From Streptomyces sp. S.PNR 29 (GTDB lineage: Bacteria > Actinomycetota > Actinomycetes > Streptomycetales > Streptomycetaceae), in contig NZ_JANUQM010000005.1 of the NCBI RefSeq assembly GCF_030386795.1, positions 434,001 through 498,000 on the forward strand: DNA of 64,000 bases, read 5' to 3'. Both the position numbers and the translations under genes were made by a program. Below, one piece after another: positions 1-8,423 of this stretch (its first letter is position 1; every line of letters begins with the position of its first letter). The notes below the pieces were generated by a model that was not told the origin of the DNA, did not search any database, and was given only the letters and a program-made list of their open reading frames with translations.

Positions 1-28
1 ATGGATCACTTGCTTGGGCATGCTGCTC

Positions 29-349
29 TCACTCCTGCACTGGGCGGCGCACGCCGCGTTTCGTCACGGTCACCGGGCCGGCGACCCGGAGCTGGCAGGC
101 GAGCCGGGTCCGGCCGTCCACCGGCTGCCGCAGAGCCTGGATGCCCTCGCGCTCCAGCGGGCCGACGGGTGAGCAGTGCTCGGCGCCCTCGTCGACCTCC
201 ACGAAGCACGTGCGGCAGGTGCCCTTGCCGCCGCAGACGGTGGGCCAGCGGTAGCCGAGGCGGCGGGCGGCGGTGAACAGGTCCTCGCCGTCGCGTACGT
301 CCAGCTCGGCACCCGAGGGGCGGACCGCGACACGGTGGGCGGCGGTCAC
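29..349 (-). CDS. [2Fe-2S] ferredoxin partnering the Rieske oxygenase
   Basis: Small plant/adrenodoxin-fold ferredoxin that would pass electrons to the Rieske oxygenase encoded just upstream. Counting from an alternative GTG at 361, four cysteines fit a [2Fe-2S] site: C43, C49 and C52 in CGGKGTCRTC, then C89 in LACQL. I prefer the GTG at 349 because its GTGA overlaps the oxygenase stop by 4 nt, the usual coupling signal in this genome; that gives 106 aa. The gene is the last of its operon and lies at the left edge of the window, and the 28 bases beyond it hold nothing recognisable. No reductase is adjacent; the PDR-type reductase at 13291-14250 is the nearest candidate. Confidence 0.85.
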   Translation of the reverse strand: MTAAHRVAVRPSGAELDVRDGEDLFTAARRLGYRWPTVCGGKGTCRTCFVEVDEGAEHCSPVGPLEREGIQALRQPVDGRTRLACQLRVAGPVTVTKRGVRRPVQE

Positions 350-1752
350 CGGTTCATCCACTGGTCGAGGGTGTGGTTGAAGTGCCGTATCCGGCTCTCC
401 TGGTAGTTGGCCAGGGTGATGCCGGGCTTGCGCATGGTCTTCAGTCCCTGCTGCACGTACGGCAGGTTCTCGCAGTCCTGGTCGAACACCGGGCCGAGGA
501 TGCCGAGTTCGGGGATGTCGGCGAAGAGCAGGTCCTCAGGCACCCAGCGGATCTTCGCCGGGGGCGGTGTCTCCCCGGACTTCGGCGGGGACGACATGAA
601 GAGGATCTCGGCGATGCACGAGTCCGGATCGAGCCCGTTGGGCCGGAACCGGTAGACGATGTTGGACTTCACGCCGCCCCACGGGTTGAAGTTGGGGAAC
701 AGCAGGTAGTTGATGGCGTCCAGCAACTCGCTGTCGGAGGTCTGTGAGAAGTCCTGGTCCGCGCGGGCCGCCAGTTGCTCACGCATGCGGTCCGCGAGGA
801 CCTGGCGGGCGGTGCCGCCGGGCGGGATCGGTGGGAGTTCGCCGCCGTCCGGGAGCGCCAGGTCACGGCCCTGGGTGGCGGCGTAGAAGGAGCGCGAGTA
901 GTAGAACGTCTCCAGGACGTCCTCCTCGGTGACCGAGTCCGCCACATGGGGGCTCGGGGCGCCCTGGATGTTGATCATCCGGTTCCAGTGGGGCTGGCCG
1001 GCGGTGACGTCGTACTGGGAGTTGGCGTCGGCGAGCCACGGCAGCATCTGCGGGTGAGTGGCGATCACGTGGAAGGACTCGATGAACGCGTCCTGCGCGA
1101 CCTTCCAGTTGCAGGGCAGCACCTTGGCGATGTGCAGCGACTTGTAGCGCTTCTCCAGCGGCCAGATGTAGTACTCGTCGAAGGTGCCCCGATAGGTGTC
1201 GAAGGACTCGGCGTACGGGTCCATGGTGATGAAGACGAAGCCGCGCCAGGTGGCCACCCGGGCCTCCGGCAGGGCGAACTTCTCCGGGACGACATGGGGG
1301 AAGTCCCAGGCGCAGGGCGGGGTCTGCATGGTCCCGTCGAGGTTCCAGGCGAAGCCGTGGAAGGGACAGCGGAACTCGGCGACGTTGCCGCCGGTCGTAC
1401 GCAGCTTGCGGCCCCGGTGCAGGCAGGCGTTGACGAACGCGCGGATCTCGTCGGGGGCCGTACGCACGATGATCAGCGAGTCGGTGCCGATCTCGTAGAC
1501 CTCGTGGTCGCCGACCTCGGGGATCTCGCTCTCCAGGCAGGCGAACTGCCAGACCCGGCGCCAGACCTGTTCCATCTCGCGCTCGGCCCACTCGCGCGAG
1601 ACGAAGCGGGCTGCGTCGATGTCCTCGCTGCCGAGGTGATCGTTGCGGTCGTACCTCAGTGCGGGCGGGACCGGTCGGCTGTCCCGGTCGAGGTAGTCCT
1701 GGACGCTGGGCCCGGGGCACCGTGCGGTGACCGACTCCGACGATTCGTCCAT
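346..1752 (-). CDS. Rieske-type aromatic ring-hydroxylating oxygenase, alpha subunit
   Basis: Terminal oxygenase component of a Rieske non-haem iron system, 468 aa. The N-terminal Rieske domain has C110-L-H112 and C129-P-F-H132, the full [2Fe-2S] ligand set. The catalytic domain shows the mononuclear-iron signature around residues 220-235, with H228 and H233 in DAFIESFHVIATHP; the third ligand is likely an aspartate in the C-terminal part (FDQDCENL). The start is ATG at 1752, or the adjacent ATG at 1755, 4-7 nt after GGAGG; upstream in-frame codons lack a ribosome site. A beta subunit is absent, so it is an alpha-only enzyme. It is coupled to the ferredoxin and diverges from a sugar-type ABC operon. 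The substrate cannot be read from sequence. It is only distantly like the betaine-type Rieske proteins at 40605 and 62981. Confidence 0.88.
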   Translation of the reverse strand: MDESSESVTARCPGPSVQDYLDRDSRPVPPALRYDRNDHLGSEDIDAARFVSREWAEREMEQVWRRVWQFACLESEIPEVGDHEVYEIGTDSLIIVRTAPDEIRAFVNACLHRGRKLRTTGGNVAEFRCPFHGFAWNLDGTMQTPPCAWDFPHVVPEKFALPEARVATWRGFVFITMDPYAESFDTYRGTFDEYYIWPLEKRYKSLHIAKVLPCNWKVAQDAFIESFHVIATHPQMLPWLADANSQYDVTAGQPHWNRMINIQGAPSPHVADSVTEEDVLETFYYSRSFYAATQGRDLALPDGGELPPIPPGGTARQVLADRMREQLAARADQDFSQTSDSELLDAINYLLFPNFNPWGGVKSNIVYRFRPNGLDPDSCIAEILFMSSPPKSGETPPPAKIRWVPEDLLFADIPELGILGPVFDQDCENLPYVQQGLKTMRKPGITLANYQESRIRHFNHTLDQWMNR

Positions 1753-1770
1753 CATCTCTCCTCCGGCAGA

Positions 1771-1791
1771 AACTATAGAACGAGTGTAGTT
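1771..1791. promoter_or_regulatory. Inverted repeat over the -10 of the Rieske/ferredoxin operon
   Basis: A 21-bp imperfect palindrome has arms AACTA and TAGTT, 11 bp apart. Its left arm contains TATAGT on the minus strand, a good -10 hexamer about 20 nt before the oxygenase start codon. A repressor binding here would block the promoter. No regulator gene lies beside it in the window. The rest of the 1753-2026 divergent interval shows no other clear element. Confidence 0.4.
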
Positions 1792-2026
1792 AGGCAGCGC
1801 GCACCGGAGCAACAGCCGCAAGGGCACCGGACGGCGTATCACCCGGGAGCCCTGAGAGATTCACCTGTCAGGCCTTGAATTTCTCGCGGCCACCCTCTCC
1901 CCAAGCCGATGGCGGCGTGCCACACTCCGACGCACTCAGGACTGTAGTCCCTCATAAGTTTCTTGCGCCCGGGGCGCGGCCGGGCCCCTCCACGTTCCTC
2001 GCGCCACCTCACAGGAGTGCTCAACG

Positions 2027-3169
2027 ATGAGTTGCAGACCTGTCCGCGCGGTCCGCCGTGCGCTGACCGCGATCCTCCCCGTCACCGCCCTGCTCGCCCT
2101 GGCCGCGTGCGGCGGGGGTGCCACTCCCGCCGCCGGCTCGTCGCAGGCGGCGGTCTCCGACTCCCCCGGGCTGGCCGCGGCCCGGGCAGCGGCGCAGAAG
2201 TACTCCGAGCGCCCGGCACACATCCCCGTCACCGAGGCGGTGGGCAAGGACATTCCCAAGGGCAGGACGATCGACTTCATCCTGTGCGGCGTCCAGTCCT
2301 GCAAGGACCTCGCCGACCGCTTCACCGCCGCTGCCCGGGAACTCGGCTGGAAGGTCAGGACGATCGCCACGCAGGGCACGCCCGAGTCCGTGCAGGCCGC
2401 CTGGGAGCAGGCCGTGCGTGACAAGCCGGACGCGGTGGTGGCCTCGGGCTTCCCCCGCGCCGTCTACGCCAAGCAGCTGGCGCGACTGAAGGCAGCGCAC
2501 ATCCCCGTCATCCAGTCGAACGCCGACGACGTGGTGGGCGACGGCATATCCCTGCTGAAGAACGGCCCTGACGACGTGGGCGTCCAGGGCGAGATGATCG
2601 CCTCCTGGGTCGTGTCGAACAGCGGCGCGAAGGCCGACACCGTCTACTTCGACCTGCCCGCCTACACCATCCTGAAGCCCGTCAGGGTGGGGTTCGAGGC
2701 CAAGTACCGGAAGTGGTGCGCGGGTTGCCGGCTGGACACCGTCGACGTGCCGATCACCGCGATCGGCAAGGACATGCCGGACCGGGTCGTGTCGTACCTG
2801 AGATCGCACCCGAAGGTGACGCACGTCGTCTTCTCGCTGGGTCTGCTCAACGTGGGTGTCCCGGCCGCGCTGAAGACCGCGGGCATCACCGGGAAGCACA
2901 TCGTCGTCAACGTCGGTGACGCGCAGAACTACCAGTACATCGCGAGCGGCCTCACCGACGCCGCGATGGCGCTGAACCAGTACGAGACCGCCTGGATCCA
3001 GGTCGACGCCCTGGCCCGCCACTTCACCGGTCAGTCCATGGGCGTGGACCAGAAGGCGGTGCTGCCCAACATGCTGATCACCAAGGACAACCTCCCGTCC
3101 ACGGACGGTGACTTCCCGCTGGTCAAGGACTACGACGCGCAGTTCAAGGCGCTGTGGGGCCTGAGGTGA
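2027..3169 (+). CDS. ABC transporter substrate-binding lipoprotein (Peripla_BP_4/RbsB type)
   Basis: Extracytoplasmic solute receptor of a carbohydrate-type ABC importer, 380 aa. It has a lipoprotein signal peptide (basic residues, hydrophobic stretch, lipobox LAAC with C28) and then a periplasmic-binding-protein type I fold, seen in segments such as GRTIDFILCG near residue 84 and the DAVVASGFP region. The first gene of an operon with the ATPase (4-nt overlap) and permease. RbsB-like proteins bind sugars, but family members also take up other small polar compounds. Because the neighbours are a Rieske oxygenase and CoA-type catabolic genes, a non-sugar ligand is plausible. That is inference from context. 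Confidence 0.85.
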   Translation: MSCRPVRAVRRALTAILPVTALLALAACGGGATPAAGSSQAAVSDSPGLAAARAAAQKYSERPAHIPVTEAVGKDIPKGRTIDFILCGVQSCKDLADRFTAAARELGWKVRTIATQGTPESVQAAWEQAVRDKPDAVVASGFPRAVYAKQLARLKAAHIPVIQSNADDVVGDGISLLKNGPDDVGVQGEMIASWVVSNSGAKADTVYFDLPAYTILKPVRVGFEAKYRKWCAGCRLDTVDVPITAIGKDMPDRVVSYLRSHPKVTHVVFSLGLLNVGVPAALKTAGITGKHIVVNVGDAQNYQYIASGLTDAAMALNQYETAWIQVDALARHFTGQSMGVDQKAVLPNMLITKDNLPSTDGDFPLVKDYDAQFKALWGLR

Positions 3170-4716
3170 CGGGGACGGCCCACCAGCGGGACGAGACAGT
3201 GCGGCCGGTACTGAAGGTGTCCCGGTTGTCCAAGCGATTCGGCGGGACCCAGGCGCTGAAGGACGTGGACCTGGAGATCGCCCCCGGCGAGATCCACGCC
3301 CTGATCGGTCCCAACGGTTCCGGCAAGTCCACCCTCATCAAGGTCCTCGCCGGATACCACCACGCCGAGCCGGGAGCGTTCGCCGAGCTCGACGGCGAGC
3401 CGTTCGGCCTGGGGCAGGTCACCGGGTCGCGGCACGACCGGCTGCGCTTCGTCCACCAGGAACTCGGGCTGGTGGAGGAGTTGAGCGCCACGGACAACCT
3501 CGCGCTCAGCCATGGTTTCGCCCGTACGGCGTTCGGCAACATTCACTGGCCGGAGATGGAGCGTCGCACCGGAGCACTGGTGGAACGCTTCGGTCTCGGC
3601 ATCGACGCGCGCCGGCCGCTGGCCCTGGCCACGCCCGTCCAGCGCGCGGTGGTGGCGATCGCCGCCGCGTTGCAGGGCTGGGAGGGCCGACGTGGCGTCC
3701 TGGTGCTCGACGAGCCGACGGCCGTACTCCCGCCGGGGGAGGTGGCCAGGCTCTTCGACATCGTGCGGGAGGTCCGCGCGGCCGGCGCGAGCGTGCTGTA
3801 CGTGTCACACCGGATGGACGAGATCTTCGCCCTCGCCGACCGGGTCACCGTACTGCGCGGCGGACGCCGGATCGCCACCCGCCCGGTCGCCGAGCTCACC
3901 CCCAGGTCACTGGCCGAGCTGATGGCGGGCCGCGAGGTGGAGACCGGCCACCGGCCGCAGCCGTCCTCCCCCGCCGTCGGTGAGGCCGCGCTGGAGGTCC
4001 GCGACCTGTGGGCCGGTCCGCTGCGTGGAGTCTCCTTCGATCTCGCCCGGGGCGAACGGCTCGGCATCACCGGCCTGGTCGGCTCCGGCCACGCGGCGGT
4101 GCCGTACGCGGTGAGCGGGGCGTGGAGCGGACCGGTGCGCGGCAGGGTGCGGCTGCCCGAACGCTCCGTGCGATGGGCCGACGTACGCAACGCCCGGGGA
4201 CTCGGCATTGCCCTGGTGCCCGCCGACCGCGCGCGCGAAGGCCTGGTCGGTGAGTTCTCCGTCGCGGAGAACCTCACCCTGCCCCTGCTCGACCGGCTCC
4301 GCGCCCGCGTCGGCCTGCTGCACCGGGGACGGGAGAACGCGCTCGCCGAGCAGTGGGTCCGGCGCGTGCAGGTGCGCACGGCCGGACCCGGCGCCCGGAT
4401 CACCACGCTCAGCGGCGGCAACCAGCAGAAGGTCGTCATGGCCCGCTGCCTGGCCCGGCGGCCACCCGTGCTGGCGCTGTGCGAACCGACCGCGGGCGTC
4501 GACATCGCCACCCGGCTGCAGCTGTACGAGCTGATCCTGCGTCAGGCGGCCGACGGAATGGGCGTGATGGTGTCCTCCTCCGACACGCAGGACCTGCTCG
4601 CGCTGTGCACCCGCGTCCTGGTCGTACGGGACGGCCGCGTCGCAGAGGAGATCAGCGGCCGGGACATCACCGAGCCCGCGCTCGTCCACGCCATGGAAGG
4701 AACCTCAGCGACATGA
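3166..4716 (+). CDS. ABC transporter ATP-binding protein with two nucleotide-binding domains (RbsA/MglA type)
   Basis: Energises the importer. It is 516 aa and has tandem ATPase domains. Domain 1 has an intact Walker A (GPNGSGKST) and Walker B (VLVLDEPTAV), but its signature position reads ATPVQRAVVAIAAAL rather than LSxGQ. Domain 2 has the degenerate Walker A usual for this family (GLVGSGHAA) and a perfect signature LSGGNQQK. I use the GTG at 3166, whose GTGA overlaps the binding-protein stop; another GTG lies at 3154. The 3' end overlaps the permease start as ATGA. The weak signature in domain 1 may be a subfamily trait. Confidence 0.88.
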   Translation: MTGTAHQRDETVRPVLKVSRLSKRFGGTQALKDVDLEIAPGEIHALIGPNGSGKSTLIKVLAGYHHAEPGAFAELDGEPFGLGQVTGSRHDRLRFVHQELGLVEELSATDNLALSHGFARTAFGNIHWPEMERRTGALVERFGLGIDARRPLALATPVQRAVVAIAAALQGWEGRRGVLVLDEPTAVLPPGEVARLFDIVREVRAAGASVLYVSHRMDEIFALADRVTVLRGGRRIATRPVAELTPRSLAELMAGREVETGHRPQPSSPAVGEAALEVRDLWAGPLRGVSFDLARGERLGITGLVGSGHAAVPYAVSGAWSGPVRGRVRLPERSVRWADVRNARGLGIALVPADRAREGLVGEFSVAENLTLPLLDRLRARVGLLHRGRENALAEQWVRRVQVRTAGPGARITTLSGGNQQKVVMARCLARRPPVLALCEPTAGVDIATRLQLYELILRQAADGMGVMVSSSDTQDLLALCTRVLVVRDGRVAEEISGRDITEPALVHAMEGTSAT

Positions 4717-5837
4717 CCTCCACCCCGATCCGCGCGGCGGATCACCGGCCGGCCGAACCGGACGGGTCCGCGGCGCCCGACGCGGACGCACCCCTCGCAC
4801 TGGTCCGGCGGGTGGCAACCGCCCTGTCGTTCCGGAACATCGGCGCCGTCCACGTCTGGCTGCTCATCGTCGCGATCTTCTCCCTGTGGGCGCCGGAGAC
4901 GTTCCCGACCCTCACCACCGTCAAGCAGGTCCTGAACGGCAACGCCGTGGCCGGGCTGGTGGCACTGAGCGTCGTCCCTCCGCTGGCCGCACGGGTCTTC
5001 GACCTGTCGGTCGCCTACACCATGTCGCTCACCAGTGTGCTGACCGCCCACTTCCTGGTCGCCTCGGGCCTCGGTCCGGGCGCCGCGATCGCGTCGGCCA
5101 TGGCTGCCGCCCTGCTGGTCGGGCTGGTCAACGGGATCGTGGTGGTGGTCCTGCGCGTCGACTCGTTCATCGCCACGCTCGCCACCGGCGCGCTGATCCA
5201 GTCCCTCATCACCATGGTGACCGACGACAGCTCCATCACCGGCGTGCGGCTGCTCGCCAGACCGTTCGCCGGCATCGCCCAGCTGGAGGCGGGCGGCATC
5301 ACCCTGCCGGTGCTGTATCTGCTCCTCGCCGCGCTGGCCGTTTGGTACCTGCTGGAGCACACCGCCACCGGACGCCGGCTGTACGCGACCGGCTTCAACG
5401 AGAACGCGGCACGCCTCCAGGGGGTGCGTACCGGGCGGCTGCGGTTCATGACGCTGGTGACGTCCGCGCTGCTGTCCGGATTCGCCGGAGTCGTCTTCGC
5501 CTCATCCGTCGGGTCCGGATCCCCGACCGCGGGCACACCCCACCTGCTGTCGGCCTACGCGGCGGCCTTCGTCGGCGCCACCCAGCTGCGTGCGGGCCGC
5601 TTCAACGCCTGGGGCACGGTGATCGCGGTGCTGCTGCTCGGCACCGGCGTCACCGGACTCGGGCTCGCCACCAGCGCGCCGTGGGCCACGAGCCTGTTCA
5701 CCGGCTCGGTCCTCATCGTCGCGCTGGTCCTGACAGGCGGGCGGATCTCCCTGCCCGCCGCACTGCGCCGCCGGAGGGCGCGCCCCGCCGCCGCGGCGGG
5801 GGCCGCCGTGGTACCCGTCTCCGACAAGGAGGTATGA
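4713..5837 (+). CDS. ABC transporter permease (RbsC type)
   Basis: Membrane subunit of the importer, 374 aa. A hydrophilic N-terminus of about 45 residues precedes a series of hydrophobic segments (roughly eight or more), including VHVWLLIVAIFSLWA and LYLLLAALAVWYLLEHTATG. The family loop near GRRLYATGFNENAARLQGV corresponds to the conserved RbsC G-R-x-x-x-A-x-G-x-N element that contacts the ATPase. It starts at the ATG overlapping the ATPase stop. A GGAGG at its 3' end serves the downstream dehydrogenase, two bases after its stop, so transport and oxidation are made from one message. Confidence 0.88.
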   Translation: MTSTPIRAADHRPAEPDGSAAPDADAPLALVRRVATALSFRNIGAVHVWLLIVAIFSLWAPETFPTLTTVKQVLNGNAVAGLVALSVVPPLAARVFDLSVAYTMSLTSVLTAHFLVASGLGPGAAIASAMAAALLVGLVNGIVVVVLRVDSFIATLATGALIQSLITMVTDDSSITGVRLLARPFAGIAQLEAGGITLPVLYLLLAALAVWYLLEHTATGRRLYATGFNENAARLQGVRTGRLRFMTLVTSALLSGFAGVVFASSVGSGSPTAGTPHLLSAYAAAFVGATQLRAGRFNAWGTVIAVLLLGTGVTGLGLATSAPWATSLFTGSVLIVALVLTGGRISLPAALRRRRARPAAAAGAAVVPVSDKEV

Positions 5838-5838
5838 C

Positions 5839-6882
5839 ATGAAGGCCGTCCAGTACCTGACCGTGGGCCGTGCGCCCGAGGTCGTCGAGATTCCCGTGCC
5901 CGAGCCCGGCCCTGGCCAGGTGCTGCTGAAGGTGACGGCAGCCGGACTGTGCCACTCCGACCTCGCGGTCATGGGCTGGCCCGCGGAGCAGTTCCCCTAT
6001 CCGCTGCCGCTGACGCTCGGCCATGAGGGCGTCGGCACCGTCGCCGCCCTGGGCCGCGGCGCCGGTGGGGTGGCCGAGGGCGACGAGGTGGCGGTGTACG
6101 GGCCATGGGGCTGCGGCCGCTGCCGCGTCTGCGCCGAGGGCAGGGAGAACTGCTGCCCGCACGCCCCCGCGCTCGGCATCATGCCGCCCGGTCTCGGCTC
6201 CCCCGGCGCCCTCGCCGAGTACATGCTGGTGGACTCACCCCGCCACCTGGTGCCACTGAACGGGCTCGACCCGGTGCAGGCGGCCCCGCTCACCGACGCG
6301 GGACTGACGCCGTACCACGCGCTGAGCAGATCCCTGCCCAAGCTGGTGCCGGGCAGCACGGCGGTGGTGATCGGCGTCGGGGGCCTCGGTCATCTCACCG
6401 TCCAGCTGCTGCGCGCACTGACCCCGGCCCGGGTGATCGCCCTCGACGTGAACAAGGAGAAGCTGGAACTGGCCGGCACCGTCGGCGCGCACGAGACCCT
6501 GCTGTCCGACAGCGGGGCGGCGACGCGGGTCCGGGCACTGACCGGCGGCGTAGGGGCGCAGGCGGTCCTGGACTTCGTGGGTGTGGAGGCGACCCTGGCG
6601 GTCGCCGCCGCCTCGGTGGCGACGGGGGGCGACGTGACCGTCGTCGGCATCGGCGGCGGCACCCTCGCGGTCGGCTTCGGCGGCGGTCTGCCGTTCGAGG
6701 TCTCCGCCTGCGCTCCCTACTGGGGGAGCGTGCCGGAGCTCTTCGACGTCGTCGAACTCGCCCGGCAGGGGCTGGTCTCCTGCCACGTCGAGACGTTCTC
6801 CCTGGAGGAGGCGCCCCTGGCGTACGAGCGCCTGCACGCAGGGGAGATCACCGGCCGGGCGGTCGTGCTGCCGCACGGCTGA
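5839..6882 (+). CDS. Zinc-dependent medium-chain alcohol dehydrogenase
   Basis: NAD(P)-dependent MDR oxidoreductase, 347 aa, expected to oxidise an alcohol that enters through, or forms after, the neighbouring importer. Catalytic zinc ligands are C38 (GLCHSD) and H62/E63 (GHEGVG). Structural zinc cysteines are C92, C95, C98 and C105 or C106 (GCGRCRVC...NCC). The cofactor-binding glycine motif VIGVGGLG lies near residue 175. It is last in the ABC operon, with GGAGG upstream of its ATG. Its final 35 nt overlap the convergent ThuA-domain gene. Confidence 0.9.
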   Translation: MKAVQYLTVGRAPEVVEIPVPEPGPGQVLLKVTAAGLCHSDLAVMGWPAEQFPYPLPLTLGHEGVGTVAALGRGAGGVAEGDEVAVYGPWGCGRCRVCAEGRENCCPHAPALGIMPPGLGSPGALAEYMLVDSPRHLVPLNGLDPVQAAPLTDAGLTPYHALSRSLPKLVPGSTAVVIGVGGLGHLTVQLLRALTPARVIALDVNKEKLELAGTVGAHETLLSDSGAATRVRALTGGVGAQAVLDFVGVEATLAVAAASVATGGDVTVVGIGGGTLAVGFGGGLPFEVSACAPYWGSVPELFDVVELARQGLVSCHVETFSLEEAPLAYERLHAGEITGRAVVLPHG

Positions 6883-7639
6883 CCGCCCGCTCCACGCAGC
6901 GCCCGAGGACCGTACGGAACGCCGGCGCGTCCCAGGGCCCCCGGTCCACGCGCCCGGTGTCGGCCACGCCGAGGTCCTGTGTGTCGTACCGGCCCCGGCA
7001 GTGGCCGAGGGTGAAGTAGCAGACCTCGCCCCGCCCGTGCCGCTTCAGGTACAGCACCGGACGGGGAGCGTGGTCGAGTGCCGCCGTGTCGCCCTCGGCG
7101 AAACCGCGGCAGGGCCCGGTGTACTCGGCGTGCAGCAGGACGTCCAGGTCTCCGTGCAGCTCGCAGACGTACAGCTCGTCGGTGACCGTGAACGGCTCGA
7201 CCCCGGCGACCAGCGGATGGTCCGGCCGGGTCACCCGCACCTCGTACGGCTCGATCGGCGGGTGGGCCACGAACTGGCTGCCGAGCACCCCGGCCAGCTC
7301 ACCGAGGAGCCGCGGGGTCGTGAAGAGCCGTGGCCCGCCCGGGGTAGGTGGCTCGATCACGGAGTTGGTGCCGTGCAGGGCGAGCCAGTACCCGCCCCGC
7401 TCGACGAAGTGCGCGAGCGCCTTGCGCTGCCCGGTGTCCGGGCGTACGTCGCAGGTGTACGTGACCAGCAGGTCGGCGGCCTCCAGTGCGGGCAGGCAGT
7501 CGTAGTCCTCGTACACCCGGGTGCGGATCCGCGGCTGGTCCGCGAGCAGTTCCAGCAGTCGCAGCCGTGCGAAGTCGATGTCGTGCCATCTGCCGCCGCA
7601 GACGAGTACGGCGTCCAGGCGGCCGGCCGGGCCCGCCAC
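6848..7639 (-). CDS. ThuA-domain protein
   Basis: 263-aa protein of the ThuA/glutamine-amidotransferase-like fold. Typical segments are AVLVCGGRWHDIDFAR at the N-terminus, a ...GGYWLALHGTNS motif and FVAHPPIEPYEVRV; the family is linked to sugar utilisation, often without a proven reaction. It starts with GTG 3 nt after the SDR stop, with a weak ribosome site, so it is probably translated by coupling. It is the last gene of a leftward acyl-CoA dehydrogenase/SDR/ThuA operon. ThuA homologues beside keto-sugar dehydrogenases would fit a cyclic polyol substrate; that is speculation. Confidence 0.75.
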   Translation of the reverse strand: MAGPAGRLDAVLVCGGRWHDIDFARLRLLELLADQPRIRTRVYEDYDCLPALEAADLLVTYTCDVRPDTGQRKALAHFVERGGYWLALHGTNSVIEPPTPGGPRLFTTPRLLGELAGVLGSQFVAHPPIEPYEVRVTRPDHPLVAGVEPFTVTDELYVCELHGDLDVLLHAEYTGPCRGFAEGDTAALDHAPRPVLYLKRHGRGEVCYFTLGHCRGRYDTQDLGVADTGRVDRGPWDAPAFRTVLGRCVERAVSRAAARPPGR

Positions 7640-7642
7640 GGC

Positions 7643-8407
7643 TCAGTACTGGACGCGGGTCAGCAGCCCGCCGTCCACCACGAGGTTGACACCGACACAG
7701 AAGGAGCCGGTGCGGCCGAGCAGGAACGTGACCGCGTTCGCCACGTCCTCCGGGGTGCCGTAGCGGCCGATCGGCAGCTTGGCCAGCACCTCCTCGTAGA
7801 CCTCCGGGCGGGCGGTGCGGATCGTCTCCCAGGCGCCGCCGGGGAAGTCGATGGGGCCGGGCGAGACGGTGTTGACCCGGATGCCCTTCGGGGCCAGGGC
7901 GTGGGCGAGAGCTGAGGCGTGCTGGACGACGGCCGCCTTCAGGGCGGAGTAGGAGTTGGCTCCGGCGGGGCGAGCGGTGTCGGAGGCGTTGGTCGTGCCG
8001 ATGGCCACCACGGCGGCCCGGTCGGAGGCCTCCAGGTGGGGCAGGGCCGCCTCGACCAGTCCCGCGAACGGCACCAGGTCACCGCGCAGGCTGGCCTCCC
8101 AGGATTGCGGCCCCTTCACGTTGCCCGCCGAGACGTTGGACACCAGCAGGTCCAGGCCGCCGAGTTCGTCCGCCGACCGCTGCACGAAGGCCGCGAGGGC
8201 GGCCGGGTCGGTGACGTCGACCGGTTCTGCGTGGACGGTCGTTCCGTCGGCGCGCAGTTCGGCGGCGGTCTTCGCCAGCGCCTCCTCGCCCCGCGCGCAC
8301 AGCGCCAGCGTGCAGCCCTCGGCGGCCAGCGCCTCGGCGACCGCCCGGCCGATACCCCGGCTGGCGCCGGTCACCAGCGCCTTCGCGCCTGTCAGTCCTG
8401 TGTCCAT
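7643..8407 (-). CDS. Short-chain dehydrogenase/reductase (SDR)
   Basis: NAD(P)-dependent oxidoreductase, 254 aa, of classical SDR length. The cofactor motif TGASRGIG is at residues 14-21. The catalytic pair is YSALK, followed by IRVNTVSPGPID. The usual serine 13 residues before the tyrosine is not where expected: the stretch AIGTTNASDTARPAGANSY carries threonines and a serine at -11 instead, so the active-site serine is replaced or shifted. The start ATG has GAGGAG about 9 nt upstream. It sits between an acyl-CoA dehydrogenase and a ThuA protein, consistent with a hydroxyacyl or ring-alcohol oxidation. Confidence 0.88.
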   Translation of the reverse strand: MDTGLTGAKALVTGASRGIGRAVAEALAAEGCTLALCARGEEALAKTAAELRADGTTVHAEPVDVTDPAALAAFVQRSADELGGLDLLVSNVSAGNVKGPQSWEASLRGDLVPFAGLVEAALPHLEASDRAAVVAIGTTNASDTARPAGANSYSALKAAVVQHASALAHALAPKGIRVNTVSPGPIDFPGGAWETIRTARPEVYEEVLAKLPIGRYGTPEDVANAVTFLLGRTGSFCVGVNLVVDGGLLTRVQY

Positions 8408-8423
8408 CGGTCACGCTCCTCGG

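Noticed and set aside
4353..4712. In-frame extension of the permease upstream of its ATG.
   Set aside because: It lies inside the ATPase gene, reads as Arg-rich shadow, and the ATG at 4713 overlaps the ATPase stop as expected.
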